Of a DNA stretch of 8,660 nucleotides, positions 6,881 through 8,660 are shown one piece after another. A model generated the notes under the pieces. It saw only the letters and a program-made list of their open reading frames with translations. It had not been told where the DNA came from and searched no databases. Position numbers and translations under genes: made by a program. This DNA comes from a bacterium (GTDB lineage Bacteria > ARS69). Within the stretch, counting starts at the first letter, position 1; the number at the start of each line of letters is the position of its first letter. Location: positions 1 to 8,660 of the forward strand of contig JALGZO010000396.1 in NCBI GenBank assembly GCA_025774865.1. Direction: 5' to 3'.

Positions 6881-6917
6881 CTCCCGGAAGGTGGACTCCG
6901 GCTTTCCCCGGCGGGAG
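6881..6917. repeat. Imperfect inverted repeat
   Basis: CTCCCG at 6881-6886 pairs with CGGGAG at 6912-6917. Inside it, GAAG (6887-6890) can pair with the CTTTC stretch at 6902-6906, giving an interrupted stem of about ten pairs. A smaller 5-bp hairpin, GTGCG/CGCAC, lies just upstream at 6863-6876. Together they suggest folding potential of a transcript from this region. Confidence 0.3.
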
Positions 6918-7011
6918 CACTCCTCTCCTAAGCGGTGTTCATGCTCGCAAGTCTCTCCCGGTAATCCTCCCTAGACACGGGCATGGAAACAGCTCCCGCC
7001 GGGCGCCTCCC

Positions 7012-7038
7012 CGGCGCTCGCCGCAAGGGCGAGCGCCG
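7012..7038. repeat. Perfect 11-bp GC-rich hairpin
   Basis: Bases 7012-7022 are exactly complementary to 7028-7038 around the five-base loop GCAAG, giving a very stable stem. No T tract follows on either side, so it is not a standard intrinsic terminator. It lies in the non-coding stretch about 100 bases before the HARE-HTH gene and could be part of a structured leader or RNA, or a protein-binding site. Confidence 0.5.
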
Positions 7039-7059
7039 CCGCGGGCGTGCGAATTCTCC

Positions 7060-7088
7060 TTCAACTCGTTCGTCGGGTAGGGTATCTT
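7060..7088 (+). promoter_or_regulatory. Weak sigma-70-type promoter candidate for the HARE-HTH gene
   Basis: TTCAAC (7060-7065) and TATCTT (7083-7088) are separated by 17 bases, matching 3/6 and 4/6 of the consensus hexamers. Transcription would begin near 7095, giving a leader of about 45 bases before the TTG start. The -10 overlaps the left arm of the inverted repeat at 7085-7126. Confidence 0.25.
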
Positions 7089-7126
7089 TTCCGTTCCTTC
7101 GTTTCGTCCAAAAGTAACGGGAAAGA
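7085..7126 (+). repeat. 11-bp inverted repeat ending one base before the HARE-HTH ribosome site
   Basis: Bases 7085-7095 pair with 7116-7126 over 11 positions with one G-U wobble, enclosing a 20-base loop. The right arm ends one base before the AGGTGG ribosome site. If transcribed, the stem could affect access to that site; as DNA, it is a plausible operator overlapping the candidate -10. Either would allow control of the DNA-binding protein that follows. Confidence 0.4.
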
Positions 7127-7127
7127 A

Positions 7128-7133
7128 AGGTGG
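7128..7133 (+). promoter_or_regulatory. Ribosome binding site that fixes the TTG start
   Basis: AGGTGG lies six bases before TTG 7140 and is the only strong Shine-Dalgarno in this frame. The earlier in-frame GTG at 7047 has none and would add 31 residues lacking conservation-like features. Confidence 0.7.
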
Positions 7134-7139
7134 TCTGCC

Positions 7140-7526
7140 TTGCCTCGAGTCACGTCCCCACGGTTGAAGAGACTCCGCGCCAAACGCGAGAAGGTTCTGC
7201 GAGGGATTCGGGCGGTGGATCGGGAGATCGGCCAAATCGAGCGGAAGCTCGGTGTGAGCCGGAGCAAACGGCGGTCCGCGACTCTGCTGCGGAAACCGAA
7301 CGCCCGCCGCTTGAACGAACTGACGGTGAAGGACGCCGTCGTGAAGCTCCTCCGGAAGAAAAGGCGGCCGATGCACTACAAGGACATCACGAGAGCGCTC
7401 CTGGATGAAGGGATCTACCGGACCAAGAGCAAGAGTTTCCTCTCGACCGTTGCGATCTCGATCATGCGGGACAAGCGCATCAAGCGTGTCGAGCCGGGTG
7501 TGTACACTCTTCGGAAGGGCGTCTAG
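7140..7526 (+). CDS. Small basic coiled-coil protein with a HARE-HTH-like winged-helix domain
   Basis: This is a 128-residue, strongly basic protein. Residues about 8-38 are Arg/Lys-rich with heptad-like hydrophobics (LKRLRAKREKVLRGI...IERKL), suggesting a short coiled coil for dimerisation. Residues 61-124 match the HARE-HTH pattern (HB1/ASXL/restriction-endonuclease helix-turn-helix): a helix TVKDAVVKLL, the PMHYKDITRALLDEGIY core, a helix with FLSTVAISIMRD, and the closing wing RIKRVEPGVYTL. HARE-HTH domains are linked to DNA binding and occur both alone and fused to nucleases or RNA polymerase delta subunits; here the domain stands alone. The TTG start is chosen for its ribosome site. The gene converges on the next one with 24 bases between stops. 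It may be a nucleoid-type or regulatory protein, but its target is unknown. Confidence 0.82.
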   Translation: MPRVTSPRLKRLRAKREKVLRGIRAVDREIGQIERKLGVSRSKRRSATLLRKPNARRLNELTVKDAVVKLLRKKRRPMHYKDITRALLDEGIYRTKSKSFLSTVAISIMRDKRIKRVEPGVYTLRKGV

Positions 7527-7550
7527 CGTCACGCCGAAGACCCCGTGCGG

Positions 7551-8660
7551 CTAGGAACTCTCCGCCTGTCGCGCGAGGCGCTTCCGCGTGCGATCGAGCC
7601 GCCCCTGGATCGTGTCGCGTTCCGGGGCCGCCTCCGGCGGCAAGAGACGGAGCGCTGTCTCCAGAGCCGGGATCGCTTGGTCCAGTTGATCGACCGCGAG
7701 ATAGGTGTGCCCCAGGAAGCGATACGCGAGCCATGCTCCGTCGTCTGACTCACGAGCGTACTGCTCGAGCGTGGCGATCGCCTGCCCGAACGCATGCTGA
7801 CGGTGCAAGAGCTGGGCGAGCCCCAGTGCCGCCAGCGAGTGGTTGGCCTCGTCCAGGGTGAGCAACATGAGAAAGTCGCGCTCGGCCGAGTGCTCGAGTG
7901 CGAGATCGACGTAGAGCGACGCCGCCTGAAGGAGCGAGCGCGAGTAGTATCCGGCGACGGTCTTGCCGTCGCGTAGCGGCGAGGGCGGTGAAGACTGGTT
8001 CAAGTCGATGTCGTCCCAGAGGGATTTCATCGCGATCGCGTCCTGCTCCAGGATGAGGTCTTCTTTCCCGACGAGACGGTAGGCGAGTCCGTGGGGAACC
8101 GCGCGCCACCGATCTCCGAGCAACGCGAGCCGCTGCTCGACGTCGAAGAAGAAGCCGGGATCCACGAGCACCGGCCGCTGCCCGTGGTTGAGACCGACGA
8201 CCTCGCTCAGGAATTCGCCGCTCATGCGCTCGCCCGGTCGCACGGGTGGCGCGTGCACGACCCGATTCGGGTGGCGCGAGACGAGCGTCGCGGGATCTTC
8301 CACCCAGACGACGTCCACGTCGGGACGCTCACCGTCCGCCGACAGGGCGAGGTGCACGGGGTCCCGCGTCAGAAGCAGCGATTCCTGCGGGACGATGTCG
8401 AAGGACTTGCGTGACCAGAGGATCTCCTTCTCGGCCGAGCGATCGATCGTCCTGAGCGAAGTCGCGAGCACCAGGAATCCCCCGACGAAGCCCACGATCA
8501 CGGTTCGCGTGGCCGCCCGCCGCTTCGTATCGTCCGCGGCGAAACCTCCGAGCCGCCGGTAAACCTCGGCGACCGCCGGGATCGCGAGGAACAGGAACGA
8601 CCAGCCGATCAGCGCCGATGCCGTTCCGGTGTCAGCCGGCTGCCCGAGGACGAGGGCACC
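7551..8660 (-). CDS. Membrane protein with C-terminal TPRs, DUF2723/GT117-like (5' part outside window)
   Basis: The last 369 residues of a larger membrane protein are visible; the frame is open to the window edge, so the internal GTG at 8501 is not the start. Two hydrophobic segments (about 14-30 and 52-69 of the visible part) end the membrane domain. A soluble region of about 160 residues follows, beginning ILWSRKSFDIVPQESLLLTRDP and containing GQRPVLVDP and VPHGLAYRLVG. This order resembles DUF2723 (GT117) proteins, where a multi-pass glycosyltransferase-like domain is followed by 'DNDTFP/RPVY'-like and 'GL.Y.L' segments. Residues about 255-350 form helical TPR-like repeats (HSLAALGLAQLL, AYRFLGHTYLAVDQLDQAIPALETALRLLP). 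The family call is moderate because the diagnostic N-terminus is missing; other TPR-bearing membrane glycosyltransferases are possible. Confidence 0.8.
   Translation of the reverse strand, partial: GALVLGQPADTGTASALIGWSFLFLAIPAVAEVYRRLGGFAADDTKRRAATRTVIVGFVGGFLVLATSLRTIDRSAEKEILWSRKSFDIVPQESLLLTRDPVHLALSADGERPDVDVVWVEDPATLVSRHPNRVVHAPPVRPGERMSGEFLSEVVGLNHGQRPVLVDPGFFFDVEQRLALLGDRWRAVPHGLAYRLVGKEDLILEQDAIAMKSLWDDIDLNQSSPPSPLRDGKTVAGYYSRSLLQAASLYVDLALEHSAERDFLMLLTLDEANHSLAALGLAQLLHRQHAFGQAIATLEQYARESDDGAWLAYRFLGHTYLAVDQLDQAIPALETALRLLPPEAAPERDTIQGRLDRTRKRLARQAESS

Larger units (their letters stand above)
6573..7139. other. 567-base non-coding, structure-rich intergenic region
   Basis: I see no convincing gene here. 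The open frames on both strands have low-complexity Pro/Arg/Ser-rich products, little family resemblance and weaker third-position GC than the flanking genes. The region separates the divergent CPBP gene (-) and HARE-HTH gene (+). It contains a TGATCA repeat pair, a sigma-54-like element, several GC-rich hairpins and an inverted repeat before the HARE-HTH ribosome site, listed separately. It could hold a long 5' leader or an unannotated structured RNA. No known riboswitch, tRNA, SRP RNA, RNase P or tmRNA signature was recognised. Confidence 0.6.

Noticed and set aside
6760-7080. 106-codon plus-strand frame starting at GTG 6760 with GGAG five bases upstream and one hydrophobic stretch
   Set aside because: Low-complexity Pro/Arg/Ser-rich product, third positions much less GC-rich than real genes here, a perfect hairpin inside it, and its ribosome site would lie upstream of the start point predicted from the sigma-54-like element. 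A small membrane peptide is not fully excluded.

Overview
This is a high-GC, gene-dense bacterial window. It holds the end of a pyrimidine-biosynthesis operon, followed by a run of membrane and envelope genes on both strands. The lipoprotein signal on the sulfatase-like protein and the TPR-bearing envelope proteins suggest a Gram-negative type of bacterium. GC-rich lineages such as Acidobacteriota, Myxococcota or Eisenbacteria-like groups would fit. This is inference; there is no rRNA or other marker to place it.

Bases 1-2630 (+) encode pyrK (3' end only), pyrD (class 1B), pyrF and pyrE. They are packed with 1-4 base stop/start overlaps and good Shine-Dalgarno sequences. They form the NAD-linked dihydroorotate dehydrogenase (PyrK/PyrDB), OMP decarboxylase and orotate phosphoribosyltransferase, the last steps to UMP. 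Two bases after pyrE, and apparently coupled to it, lies a lipoprotein (2633-4318). It joins an alkaline-phosphatase/sulfatase-superfamily domain, with Thr where sulfatases carry the formylglycine Cys, to C-terminal TPRs.

Bases 4326-6572 hold a small four-helix membrane protein (-), a divergent 148-base control region, a site-2-protease-like membrane protein (+), and a CPBP-family intramembrane protease (-). The S2P-like protein has lost both zinc His residues (HExxH has become REWVR) and the Asn of the NxxPxxPLDGG motif, so it looks like a pseudoprotease. The CPBP protein keeps all its motifs. These two genes converge and overlap antisense by 208 bases.

Bases 6573-7139 (567 bases) have no convincing gene. 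They contain several perfect or near-perfect inverted repeats, a sigma-54-like -24/-12 element and an 11-bp inverted repeat ending just before the RBS of the next gene. That gene (7140-7526, TTG start) encodes a small basic coiled-coil plus HARE-HTH-like DNA-binding protein. It converges on a membrane/TPR protein (7551 to past the window end, -) whose visible part resembles the C-terminal portion of DUF2723/GT117-type proteins.

The observations most worth following are the S2P pseudoprotease facing and overlapping an intact CPBP protease, and the structured non-coding region in front of the HARE-HTH gene. No CRISPR array, tRNA, rRNA, insertion sequence or phage gene was recognised.
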